Positions 33,664 to 42,346 of a stretch of 42,471 bases of DNA are shown in pieces. The notes beneath the pieces were generated by a model, which worked only from the letters and a program-made list of their open reading frames with translations, did not search any database and was not told the DNA's origin. A program made the translations under genes and the position numbers. The stretch comes from Pseudomonadota bacterium (GTDB lineage: Bacteria > Myxococcota_A > Polyangia > Polyangiales > Polyangiaceae), in contig JAEWRL010000029.1 in NCBI GenBank assembly GCA_023398955.1, positions 1 to 42,471 of the forward strand, read 5' to 3'. Numbering within the stretch: position 1 is the stretch's first letter; every line of letters begins with the position of its first letter.

Positions 33664-33942
33664 TTGAACAGGATGATCCTCGTCGGTATGGGTTTGTTCG
33701 TGGCAGCCGGCTCCGCGTCGCTGGCCGTCGCGGACAGTGCGAGCTGTCAGCGCGACTTCCAGAACGAAGCGCGGGCCTGCAAGGCTGCCTTCGACTCGTG
33801 TCACTGCCAGGCCTGCCCCGACTCTCGCCTTTGTGGAGGCAACCGCCCGCCCAATCAGTGCCACGTGAACCATTGCATCGAGGCTCAGCGCCAGTGCCGG
33901 GCCCGCGCGGAGCAGGCGAGAAAAGCCTGCCTGAAACGCTAG
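33664..33942 (+). CDS. Small secreted cysteine-rich protein
   Basis: 92 residues starting at TTG. The AGGAGG ribosome site at 33653-33658 has five bases of spacing to this TTG and decides the start; the ATG at 33673 is less well placed. A signal peptide (residues 1-23, ending AVADSAS) is followed by a mature part of about 70 residues with ten cysteines, mainly arranged as HCQACPDSRLC and QCHVNHC, with basic Arg/Lys residues between. It probably forms several disulfides outside the cytoplasm. I do not recognise the family; a structural or inhibitor-like role is possible. Confidence 0.75.
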   Translation: MNRMILVGMGLFVAAGSASLAVADSASCQRDFQNEARACKAAFDSCHCQACPDSRLCGGNRPPNQCHVNHCIEAQRQCRARAEQARKACLKR

Positions 33943-34126
33943 CGCTCACAAGCAGCGAGCCTCCCACAAGCCGGCGCTATGGCGACACTCGAGTGCGTCC
34001 GCGGTGCCAACCTAGAATCGCCGTCTCCAGGCCGCTCGGGGCGATCCGGGTTCTCCGGCTGCGGAATCTGCTTTCGCTAGCCGGCGTTGGGGTCTACCTT
34101 GACCAGCCAACTGCTACGGAGCTGCC

Positions 34127-34441
34127 TTGAAAACGACAATCGACTGCGGCTCGCTCGAAGAAGTCCGCACGAACATCGACCGCATCGACAGACAGATGGT
34201 GAGCCTATTGGCGGAGCGGGGCCAGTACGTCGCTCAGGCCGCGCGCTTCAAGACGGACGCGCAGGCCGTGGCTGCACCCGCTCGCGTGGAGCAGGTCATC
34301 ACAAGGGTGGTCGGTCTAGCCCGTGAGCTTGGGGCCGATGTGGAAGTCGTCGAGCGCGTCTACCGAGCCATGATATCGGCGTTCATCGACGCGGAGCTCT
34401 CCGAGCATGCAAGGTTACGAGTAGGGGCTGAGCGCGACTGA
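34127..34441 (+). CDS. Chorismate mutase, AroQ/PchB-like
   Basis: 104 residues starting at TTG. The all-helical AroQ pattern is clear: VRTNIDRIDRQMVSLLAERG in helix 1 (with the Arg/Asp pair), YVAQAARFK with the active-site Lys, then VEQVITRVVGLARELG and VVERVYRAMISAFID with the conserved Glu/Arg arrangement. The monofunctional mutase converts chorismate to prephenate; the closely related PchB-type isochorismate pyruvate-lyases look similar, so the reaction is not certain. No aromatic amino acid or siderophore genes are adjacent. No signal peptide is visible, so it should be cytoplasmic. Confidence 0.75.
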   Translation: MKTTIDCGSLEEVRTNIDRIDRQMVSLLAERGQYVAQAARFKTDAQAVAAPARVEQVITRVVGLARELGADVEVVERVYRAMISAFIDAELSEHARLRVGAERD

Positions 34442-34547
34442 GCGCGACCGACTGATAGGTCTCGGTTCTCAGGGGAGCCGCTCGCCCGCAGCGGCGACGC
34501 GCGAGAGCCTTGCCCAGGTGTGCCACTTGCGGTGACACAAGGAGGGT

Positions 34548-35468
34548 TTGGCACAGTGCCGGGAGTCCCGCAGCGCCTACGGACAGCTGTCGCTGGAGGC
34601 GTCCCTCGTGAACTCTACTTGGCTGCAGGAGGGCTATGCGGTGCTCCCAGGCTTCCTCGACGTTCTCGGCGCCGAGTACGGCAGTGAGCTCAGGCTCGTC
34701 GACTTCCGCACCCGCGCCGAACCCGCCCGCCAAGCCATCAACATTTGGGCAGCAGAACAGACCCGGGATCGCATCCCGAACCTGCTCGCGCCGGGCGCTA
34801 TCAACGAAGCGACCCGACTGCTCCTCGTCAACGCCCTCTATTTCGAGGGCAGCTGGAGCAGCCCCTTCGTCCGCGCGATGACCGCCGCATCCCCCTTCAC
34901 GACGCTGGACGGCGCCACCGTGACGGTGCAGATGATGCGCAAAGCTGCATCGATGGACTATGCATCCGGGGATGCCTACCAGGTCGTCGACTTCCCCTTC
35001 GTCGGAGGGCAGCTGAAGATGACCCTCGTGCTCCCCGAAGAAGGCCAGTTTGCTGCCGTTCGGGATTCCCTCACGAGTGACTGGCTCGTGGAGGTCACAA
35101 ACAGTGCTCGAAACCGGTACGTCCTCGAGCTACCGCGCTTCCAGTTCACCTGGGGCACCGCGTCCCTCAGGCGCGCACTCGAGGGCTTGGGGATGGTCGA
35201 CGCTTTCTACGGCGAGGCGGCAGACTTCTCTGGGATCGCGGAGAACGGCAACCTCGTCATCACGGACGTCATCCAGCGAGCCTACGTCGGAGTCGATGAA
35301 GACGGCGCCGAAGCAGCGGCGGTGACCGCCGTTACCCTCGCTCCCTCTGGAGGCGAGGTGAACGAGCCGCCCCCACCCATCCCGGTGATCCTCGACAGGC
35401 CATTCTTCTTCTTGATTCGAGACGCCGATGGGCACTTCCTCTTCGTCGGCCAAGTCACCGAGCCCTGA
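34548..35468 (+). pseudogene. Serpin lacking its N-terminal third
   Basis: 306 residues if started at TTG 34548. From about residue 20 the sequence aligns with the serpin core: STWLQEGY, AINIWAAEQTRDRIPNLL, LLVNALYFEGSW (the family's most conserved strand), then MDYASGDAYQVVDFPF and the C-terminal DRPFFFLIRD. The reactive-centre loop follows EDGAEAAAVTAVTLAP, whose small-residue hinge is typical of inhibitory serpins. The first 90-100 residues expected for a serpin (helices A-C) and a signal peptide are absent, and only 107 bases separate it from the chorismate mutase stop. The AAGGAGG at 34539 is too close to the TTG to act on it. I infer a truncated gene; a shortened functional form cannot be ruled out. 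Confidence 0.7.
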
Positions 35469-35664
35469 TGTCATACCTACTCGTATCAAGGACGCTCACG
35501 CGGGATACTGGCCCATGCCCAACCCCGTCTGCTCCGCCCGTGTAGAGAAACCACCTAGGAGCCCCCGCGCAGAACAAACACCAAGCATCACGAAGGGTTC
35601 CGGGCCCGACCGGGCACGGACCGCCGCCCCTCCCTAGATGCTTTATCAGGGGACGGTTCTCTGC

Positions 35665-35670
35665 TAGCTT
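35665..35670 (+). promoter_or_regulatory. -10-like hexamer before GH5 gene
   Basis: TAGCTT lies six bases before the ATG at 35677, again without a ribosome site. It belongs to the recurring short-leader pattern in this window. Confidence 0.3.
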
Positions 35671-35676
35671 GCCGGG

Positions 35677-37671
35677 ATGCTTCGCTCCAGGCCTCCCTCG
35701 CTTTCCTCCGTCGCGTCAGCCGTGCTTTTCGTCGCGCTTGGCATCTCGAGTGCCTGCAGCGACGACAAGAAGAAGGGTTCCGAATCGTGCGAACCCGGCA
35801 CCGAGGGGTGTGACTGCTATGGCAATGACACGTGCGACGACGACCTGTCCTGTCTCTCGGGTCTCTGTGTCGACGCCGGAGAGGGGAACGGAGCTGCCGG
35901 CAGCCACGGCGGTGACGACTCGTCGGGAGCCGCTGGCGACGAGGAACCCGCGGCGGGTTCGGGCAACGTCGCCGGGGGCGGCGCGGGTCCGGGGACTGGC
36001 GCTGCGGGGAGTTCGGGAAGGGGTGAGAACGGCGGTGCCCCAGGAAGCGCTGGTGCCCCGCCCAACGGGACTGCCGGAAGCGATGACCCCGCAGGGGGCT
36101 CCAACTCGGGGGGCTCCAACTCGGGAGGCTCCAACTCGGGGGGCTCTGCGGGAGCCGGGCCGGAGGTTGTTCCCCCGGCAGGCAGTCCCGTCGCGACACA
36201 CGGACAACTGAGCGTTCAAGGGACGCATATCGTCGATGAACACGGCGACGTGGTTCAGCTCAAGGGCGTCAGCAGCATGTGGCTCAATTGGGACGCCGTG
36301 GGCTATGCCGAAGACAGGGAGGGAATGCAGTGGATGCGGGATGAGTGGGGCATGACCGTGTTCCGAGCGGCAATGGGCGCTGCGCTGCCCGAAGGAGTGA
36401 CGGGAACGGACGACACCTACTCGGGGAACCCGGAGCGGGCGGAGGCTCAGGTGCGCGCCGTCGTCGAGAATGCGCTGGACCTTGGCGTGTACGTGATCAT
36501 CGATTGGCACGATCACGAGGCCCATACTCGCCAGGCGGAGGCCGAGTCCTTCTTTGCGGCCATGGCTCGCGACTACGGTCGGTACCCGAACGTCCTCTAC
36601 GAGATCTACAACGAGCCACTCGATGTCAGCTGGTCGAGCATGCTCAAGCCCTACCACCAGGCTGTCTCGACGGCGATTCGGGCACAGGATCCCGACAATA
36701 TCGTCATCCTGGGGACCCCGAACTGGTCACAGGACGTCGACGTTGCAGCACAGAGCCCGCTCTCTGGGACCAACCTCATGTATACGCTCCACTTCTACGC
36801 CTGCACCCACGGCGCGGAGCTACGAGCAAAGGCCCAAGAGGCCTACTCGGCGGGACTGCCTCTCTTCGTGACGGAGTGGGGCGCCGCGGACGCCGACGGC
36901 GGCGTAGATGGCATCGTCTGCGAGTCTGCTGCGGCGACGTGGCTCGACTGGCTCGACGCTCGAAGCATCGGCTGGGCAGCATGGAAGCTCGACGGTTGCA
37001 CGGACAGCACCTGCTTCTTCAAGGATCAGACGGTGCCCTCGGATGGCGGCTGGACATCGACGGACCTCAACGGCCACGCCGAGTTCGTCATCTCCCGCAT
37101 GAGCGGCACCCCGAACGTAGAGGATCCCCCGGATGATTGCACACCGACAGGCACGTGCGCGGCGGGGGACGGCCTGGACTGTGCCGACGGCGAGCTGATA
37201 GCCCGCGACTGCAGCGGCTGCGCCCTGCTGTCCTGCGGCGTCGATTGCTGCGATGCGATTGGCCATTTCGGCGCAGTGACCTATCCGGACTTCCTCATCG
37301 ACATGGGCATCGTGACGGATTTCGTGCAGAGCGCCGACGCCGTGGAGGTCTCCGGGGTCTTCACCTCCGGGAATCAAATGGCGGCCATCGCCTTTGCCCT
37401 GAGCGCTCCGCAGAGCATCTATCCGTACGATGTTTCTGTCAGCATGACAGCGACGGGCAACATGTACGGCGATGTCACGGCCAGCTTCGAGGATGGCGAG
37501 GCGGGCTGTCTCTACTACATGTATGGGTCCGGCGGCGTGTACTACCCGTACTATGAGGTCACCTGCTGGGGCGGCTTCGATTCCGCCAGCCCCGTCCGCC
37601 AAATAAACGTCCGCCTCGAAGCCGCCGAAGGCGGGACCGGTACCCTGACGGTCACCGGCGTAGCCTGGTAG
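35677..37671 (+). CDS. Lipoprotein glycoside hydrolase family 5 endoglucanase
   Basis: 664 residues. Lipobox ISSAC (Cys about 27), then a small cysteine-rich element (CEPGTEGCDCYGNDTC to CLSGLCV, 36-66) found after the signal of many myxobacterial surface proteins, and about 100 residues of Gly/Ser/Ala linker with three repeats of GGSNS. The GH5 barrel starts at HGQLSVQGTHIVDEHGD and contains VIIDWHDH, the acid/base YEIYNEP (Glu about 311), LHFYAC and the nucleophile FVTEWGAADADGG (Glu about 400), which fits cellulases of subfamily 2. After about residue 485 comes a Cys-rich linker and a C-terminal domain of about 150 residues (from FGAVTYPDFLIDMGIVTD) that I cannot assign; it may bind carbohydrate. 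Confidence 0.88.
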   Translation: MLRSRPPSLSSVASAVLFVALGISSACSDDKKKGSESCEPGTEGCDCYGNDTCDDDLSCLSGLCVDAGEGNGAAGSHGGDDSSGAAGDEEPAAGSGNVAGGGAGPGTGAAGSSGRGENGGAPGSAGAPPNGTAGSDDPAGGSNSGGSNSGGSNSGGSAGAGPEVVPPAGSPVATHGQLSVQGTHIVDEHGDVVQLKGVSSMWLNWDAVGYAEDREGMQWMRDEWGMTVFRAAMGAALPEGVTGTDDTYSGNPERAEAQVRAVVENALDLGVYVIIDWHDHEAHTRQAEAESFFAAMARDYGRYPNVLYEIYNEPLDVSWSSMLKPYHQAVSTAIRAQDPDNIVILGTPNWSQDVDVAAQSPLSGTNLMYTLHFYACTHGAELRAKAQEAYSAGLPLFVTEWGAADADGGVDGIVCESAAATWLDWLDARSIGWAAWKLDGCTDSTCFFKDQTVPSDGGWTSTDLNGHAEFVISRMSGTPNVEDPPDDCTPTGTCAAGDGLDCADGELIARDCSGCALLSCGVDCCDAIGHFGAVTYPDFLIDMGIVTDFVQSADAVEVSGVFTSGNQMAAIAFALSAPQSIYPYDVSVSMTATGNMYGDVTASFEDGEAGCLYYMYGSGGVYYPYYEVTCWGGFDSASPVRQINVRLEAAEGGTGTLTVTGVAW

Positions 37672-37899
37672 CCCTGTGTGAGCCACGAGGCCCCCGGCCA
37701 GGCGTGAAAGGCGTCACCGAGATCCGGAGCGCTTTCCGCCGGGTCGTGCACGAGCGGACCCCGGACAGTGTTGCAGGTCTCCTGGGCGTTCTGCAGAAGC
37801 TTGGGGCTCGGGTGCGGGATCCCGCGGGAGACTCCCGACGGACCCTCCCCTCACAGTGGAGTATGCGCCAGCGGGCGCGTATGATAATGCCTGCGCTCC

Positions 37900-39867
37900 G
37901 TGTCCGACTCACCGAATGCCCCAGTGCCCGCATTGTACCGCGTGAAGCCGTGGATAGTGCGCTTTCTCAATATCCTGAGGTTCTCCCCCCAGGGCAACAC
38001 CTTCTTCCTGAGCTGGCTCGTGCTGCACGGCGTCTTCAAGATGGCGCTCGGGGCTCAACTGGCAATCCGCGACGGCTACGGTTTTCAGTCCATCGTCGCG
38101 CCGCCACGAACCGTTGTTCTCCTGGGAGTCGACATCCTTCTCGGGCTGGTGTTGACCTTTGTCTCCGAGCACCTACCCCCGCGCTTCCGCCGCGGCACTC
38201 GGGTGACGGTGCTCGCAGCCGGTTCTCTGACTCTTCTCGCCAACTTCATCGCCCACACCTACTTCCGGTGTTTCATCAACCGCGGGCTGCTCCAGTTCAA
38301 TGGCGCTGGCGGCTCCGAGCTCGCCGACTACGGAAAGGAAGCACTCACTCCCGCGCTGCTTGCCTTTGCGGGCTTCGTCCTCGTGGTGAACCTCGGCCAT
38401 CTCGTCGAGAGCGGGCGTCGTCGTCATACGAGAAAGGCGGCGAGCGCGCTGGTTCCGGGATTGGCGATCGCGATCATGACAGTCGCGCTGGTGGTGACGG
38501 GTGAGCTCAATGCCGGGCAGAAGGCAGGCCTCTCCCGTAGCCCGGAGGTGGAGCTCGTCCGGGGCTTCTTCGAAGGCGGGGTGAAAGCAGCGCGTCCGGC
38601 CTCGGCACACAGGCTGGCACAGTGGCGAACTCCGAAGAGCGAACGGCCCACGCGCGATCTTGCTCTTCCGGCAGTTCCCGAGCCACGCCCGCGGCACAAC
38701 GTGCTCTTCGTCCTCATCGAGTCCTTGCCGTGGGAGCAAACAGAGCTCGGTGGAGCCAAGGGACAGCTACCCATACTCTCGAGGCTCAGCGAGCACGGCT
38801 ACACCTTCGAAGAGTTCCGGACCGTCTTCCCAGCCACGAGCCGTAGCTTCATCGCCTATCACTGTGGCGTCTATCCCACCACGGGACCCACGACGGTGAC
38901 TCGGTTCGCGCCAGACTACACCTGCCAGTCGATCCTGAGCCGGCTCAGCCGTGCGGGCTACGAGACGGGGTTCTTCACGGCATCGATCTTCACCTACGAC
39001 AACCTCCACGCCTCGACCCTGATGCGGGAGTACGATGTCTACCAGGACTTCCTCTCGCTCCGGAGCATGGCTCGGCGTCATCAAGCGCACGCGCAGGCCG
39101 TTGAAGAGGAGCTCGTCGCCGACCAGGTCCTACGTTTCGTCGATGCGAATCGTAACAAGCCGTGGTTCGCGACCTACTTCATGTTCTGGAACCACGCCCC
39201 CTACCGCCTCCCCTTCGAGGACATCAGCCATCTGTCGCCCGTGGAACGCTACCGACGCGGCCTCGCCTATCTGAACGACACGCTCGAGAAGCTCCTGGCC
39301 GATCTAGATGCAAGAGGAGCTCTCGAGAGCACCATCGTCGTGGTTGCCGGCGACCACGGCGAGGCATTCGGGACCCATCATCCACACACGAACCACGTCG
39401 GTCACATCTTCGAGGAGGACGTCCGGATCCCTCTGGTCATCCATCTTCCGGGAACCCCCGCGGTACATAGCCCCCGCCCCGGGAACTCCCTGGATCTACT
39501 CCCGACGCTGGCCCGTCTCCTTGGCCTTCCGCGTGCCGAGTCTTGGGTCGGTCAGGACCTGCTCGGGGCCGATTTTGAGCCCCGCCAGACGCTGCTCTTC
39601 GGGCGAGCCTCTGTCGCTACGAACGGCCTGGTCGATGGCCGGTACAAGTACATCCAGTACGTGGGGCGCCCTGGCGGCGCGCTCTATGATCTCATCGAAG
39701 ACCCTCACGAGCAGCTCGATCGCGCGCGGGACTTCCCAGAGCGGGCTCACCGCTATCAGGTGACAATCGACGACTGGCTTCGCGTGGCGGAGGGGCAAGC
39801 GTGGGCAGCCAGCGCGGCGCGACAGCGCGAGGATTCGGAGCGTAGGCCCTCGACGAAGGGGCGTTGA
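37900..39867 (+). CDS. LTA synthase-like membrane sulfatase-fold enzyme
   Basis: 655 residues from GTG. The first 210 residues contain about four to five membrane segments (for example VLLGVDILLGLVLTFVSEHL and LLAFAGFVLVVNLGHLV). The exported domain is of the alkaline phosphatase/sulfatase fold: NVLFVLIESLPWEQ with the metal-binding Glu, FPATSRSF with the nucleophilic Thr (about 312), and VVAGDHGEAFGTHHPHTNH supplying later metal ligands. Relatives transfer phosphoglycerol or phosphoethanolamine to envelope glycans. In this probably Gram-negative host, modification of LPS or periplasmic glycans is a fair guess. The last 30 residues are hydrophilic. A TATGAT hexamer lies 14 bases before the start codon. 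Confidence 0.85.
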   Translation: MSDSPNAPVPALYRVKPWIVRFLNILRFSPQGNTFFLSWLVLHGVFKMALGAQLAIRDGYGFQSIVAPPRTVVLLGVDILLGLVLTFVSEHLPPRFRRGTRVTVLAAGSLTLLANFIAHTYFRCFINRGLLQFNGAGGSELADYGKEALTPALLAFAGFVLVVNLGHLVESGRRRHTRKAASALVPGLAIAIMTVALVVTGELNAGQKAGLSRSPEVELVRGFFEGGVKAARPASAHRLAQWRTPKSERPTRDLALPAVPEPRPRHNVLFVLIESLPWEQTELGGAKGQLPILSRLSEHGYTFEEFRTVFPATSRSFIAYHCGVYPTTGPTTVTRFAPDYTCQSILSRLSRAGYETGFFTASIFTYDNLHASTLMREYDVYQDFLSLRSMARRHQAHAQAVEEELVADQVLRFVDANRNKPWFATYFMFWNHAPYRLPFEDISHLSPVERYRRGLAYLNDTLEKLLADLDARGALESTIVVVAGDHGEAFGTHHPHTNHVGHIFEEDVRIPLVIHLPGTPAVHSPRPGNSLDLLPTLARLLGLPRAESWVGQDLLGADFEPRQTLLFGRASVATNGLVDGRYKYIQYVGRPGGALYDLIEDPHEQLDRARDFPERAHRYQVTIDDWLRVAEGQAWAASAARQREDSERRPSTKGR

Positions 39868-39963
39868 ACTCCTCCGCGCCCATCCTTCCCCACCGGGGGT
39901 TCCAACCCCACTCCGAATCCTTAGCGGCATCTCGCGGCTCCAACCCGAGAGCGGGCTCCGACG

Positions 39964-40248
39964 ATGGGCCGCTCCACGCAATCCATGCATACCGAACAAG
40001 CATCCACCAAGTCTCAGGACGGAAGTGACACCTCTGGTTCCTCGACGCGCGCACCTCCCCCCTGGTCTAGAGTCCGTTGGCGCCCCGTCGCGATCGTTGC
40101 GTCCGCCGCGTTCGTCGTTGGCTACGCTGCGTCGTGGGTTCTTGCTGGCTGCACCACCTGCGCGACGGGCACGAGCCCGCTGCTGCTCGGCCTGGTATCT
40201 GCCGCCGTGGCCGGACTTGCGGCCTCTTGGGGTGAGGCGGCCCGCTAG
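39964..40248 (+). CDS. Small membrane protein
   Basis: 94 residues, or 87 from a second ATG. A hydrophilic Ser/Thr-rich N-terminus of about 35 residues is followed by a likely membrane hairpin: PVAIVASAAFVVGYAASWVL, a CTTC turn and PLLLGLVSAAVAGLAASW. No family recognised. It lies 96 bases after the LTA-synthase-like gene and converges with the DUF2721 gene. Confidence 0.5.
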   Translation: MGRSTQSMHTEQASTKSQDGSDTSGSSTRAPPPWSRVRWRPVAIVASAAFVVGYAASWVLAGCTTCATGTSPLLLGLVSAAVAGLAASWGEAAR

Positions 40249-40301
40249 AAGGACCGGGTAGCTCGCCTCACTCCGAAGTGCCAGATGCAGACCCCTGAGA
40301 A

Positions 40302-40712
40302 TCATGGAAGGGGGGGCATCTCGCGATCGGGCAACGACCCCAGCTGCAGCTCCAGGGCGCGGACGGAGATGATGTTCTCGCTCAGGAGGAACGCCACCGA
40401 CGCGATCAGCATCATCAGGGAAGCGCCGAACAGCAGGTGCCCGGGCTTCACCAACCCATAGAAGAGGGCCGTCATGCTGGAGGCGGCCAGGATAAAGGAC
40501 GTAGCGCCGCAGATCTGCATCCAGCGAATGAGCCTCAAGCGTTGCCTCAAGTTCTGTATTTGCCCATAGATTCCGAGGTCGCCGTCGGTTTGCCACTTCT
40601 GGTGCAAACTGCGGATCAACTGCGCGAGCGCTAGGAAGCGCCCATTGTAGGAGAGATACAACAGACTGATGGCCGGGAAGAGCAGAGCGGGAACGGTCAG
40701 CTGAAGATCCAT
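40302..40712 (-). CDS. DUF2721 family membrane protein
   Basis: 136 residues from the ATG at 40712. LTVPALLFPAISLLYLSYNG and RFLALAQLIRSLHQ match the conserved start of DUF2721 proteins, and two further membrane segments follow (ICGATSFILAASSMTALFYG and LLFGASLMMLIASVAFLLSE). The frame is open to a GTG at 40742, but family members begin close to the LxLTxPALLFPAISLL motif. Function unknown; such proteins are small membrane proteins found in many bacteria. Confidence 0.8.
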   Translation of the reverse strand: MDLQLTVPALLFPAISLLYLSYNGRFLALAQLIRSLHQKWQTDGDLGIYGQIQNLRQRLRLIRWMQICGATSFILAASSMTALFYGLVKPGHLLFGASLMMLIASVAFLLSENIISVRALELQLGSLPDREMPPLP

Positions 40713-40964
40713 GCCACTCGCTAGATCGTCCGAGGCGGTCACGCCAGCCCCCTCGATGCTGGTTCACCTGCCGAGCCCCGTTGGCCGCGCGGCCCCCCCT
40801 GCACGAACAGAGGCGTCGGAGAACTGGCGGCCCGAAGCCTCCAGAGCGAGCGGCTCCACGAGCTCCAAGACCGCCAATTCGTTCTACGACAACGGCTCCA
40901 CGCAATACGCCGCCATCAGCCCTGCTCCGCTCCTCGGGTCCGACTCACCCGAGGGCGCGCCCGT

Positions 40965-40991
40965 GGTAGGGCGCTGCGGCGCAGCGCTACC
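40965..40991 (-). terminator. Hairpin at the end of the papain-like peptidase gene
   Basis: GCGCTGC (40971-40977), loop GGC, GCAGCGC (40981-40987), extended by GGTA/TACC with a two-base bulge. It overlaps the TAG stop codon of the peptidase gene. No U-tract follows. Confidence 0.45.
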
Positions 40992-42093
40992 AGGTCCAGT
41001 GGCTCCACCCTGCCCACGGATAGCTCCCTGCCGAGAACCCGAAGTAGTACTTTCCATTGATGGGCGGCGGCAGCGGCGCGCCGGGATACACGACGACGTC
41101 GTTGACCTCAATCACCCGCCCCGCCTGCTCCCACGCGGTCCAGCCTTTGATCTCCCCCGTTATTTCGTAGCAAACTGCCTCTGTCGTGTTCAGAGTCCCA
41201 GCCGTGGTGCGAGCGGAATCGCACCCAACATCACAGGTGCAATCCGTTGTTGGGCCGACAACCACGCTCTCGAGGTTGGCCATGCCGAAAGCCAAGCCGT
41301 TGGCATGGCCGGAATACGCCATCCAGAAGGTGCCGTCACCATTGGGGCCGCCGGTTTCGCCCCAGCTGTTCTTGAGAAGCCAAGCCTGCTTGGCGTCGTC
41401 CCAGCCAATGATGAGGACCGCATGGCCCCCCTGCAAGTAGCCCGATGCGTTCACGTAGACGGAGCCGGGCATCGCGGTATCCCAGTAGGAGAAGAAGTCC
41501 GTGTAAACGTTGTACCGAAAGTAGCCAGGACCATCAGCGAATGTCGACGCCTTGCTGTACTCCGGATTGCTCATATCCACTGTGTAGTATCCGGAGGCGG
41601 CCGAGGAGAGCTGCGGGCACGAGCTGAGGCTGGAACAGGGGCGATCCATGCCATCCGCAGAAGGGTACCCCGTGCAGGCCTCCATCATGGGACCTTCCAC
41701 CTGCCAGAACTGCAAGGACGACATGCTGCCGCCGGAGCACCCGGCCATACTTGTATTGCAGGAGGTGGGGAACTGCTCGGACAGATCGTACAAATCATAC
41801 CCATGGATGAGGAGCTTGGACTCCAGGGTGCCAGTCGCGGCGAATGCCCAGCAACTGCCGCAGGCTCCCTGGTCCTTGGCGGGGGTCACCATGCCGTGAT
41901 CGCGCCAATCGAAGGACAAGGGATAGTCCGCCTCCAGCTTGTCGGAGAGGTCTTGGATCGTGCTATCGTAGTCCGCGGGGATTCCGGTATCCCCAAGGGC
42001 ATACTGCTGAGCCAGAGCTGCTGGGGCGAAGAGCAAGGCGGCAAGAACTACTGGAATGGCGCTGAACTGGCGATGATTGCTCGTGGTATACAT
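40987..42093 (-). CDS. Secreted papain-like (C1A) cysteine peptidase
   Basis: 368 residues from the ATG at 42093, which has AAAGGA upstream and directly begins a signal peptide (residues 1-29, ending APAALAQQ). The catalytic triad is clear: Gln75 and Cys81 in KDQGACGSCWAFAATG, His224 in GGHAVLIIGWDD and Asn242 in LLKNSWGE. The short N-terminal segment (30-60) may serve as a small propeptide. After the catalytic domain come about 100 residues including a Cys pair region (CTCDVGC) and an aromatic-rich C-terminus (YYFGFSAGSYPWAGW). The longer open frame upstream runs into the group II intron and is not real. Predicted extracellular or periplasmic peptidase, fitting a predatory or scavenging lifestyle. 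Confidence 0.88.
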   Translation of the reverse strand: MYTTSNHRQFSAIPVVLAALLFAPAALAQQYALGDTGIPADYDSTIQDLSDKLEADYPLSFDWRDHGMVTPAKDQGACGSCWAFAATGTLESKLLIHGYDLYDLSEQFPTSCNTSMAGCSGGSMSSLQFWQVEGPMMEACTGYPSADGMDRPCSSLSSCPQLSSAASGYYTVDMSNPEYSKASTFADGPGYFRYNVYTDFFSYWDTAMPGSVYVNASGYLQGGHAVLIIGWDDAKQAWLLKNSWGETGGPNGDGTFWMAYSGHANGLAFGMANLESVVVGPTTDCTCDVGCDSARTTAGTLNTTEAVCYEITGEIKGWTAWEQAGRVIEVNDVVVYPGAPLPPPINGKYYFGFSAGSYPWAGWSHWTW

Positions 42094-42346
42094 TGATTCG
42101 GTCCTTTCCGTGTTTGCTGGTGTGGAGAGGAGCCGCCAAGACGTCACGGATTGCCGTGGACGCCGTGAATGCCGCTGGCAGACACTGATTATGGATGGCT
42201 TCTGCGCAACCCCTCTCTTGTCTGCCCCAAGGAGTACCACGAACCCTGCGGCTCTGCGTGTAGACAGGTGTCTACGCGAATCCAAACCCATAAGATTTCC
42301 CCAAATCAGCCCGAGGGAGAGCCGGTGCGGCGGGAACAATGATCTA

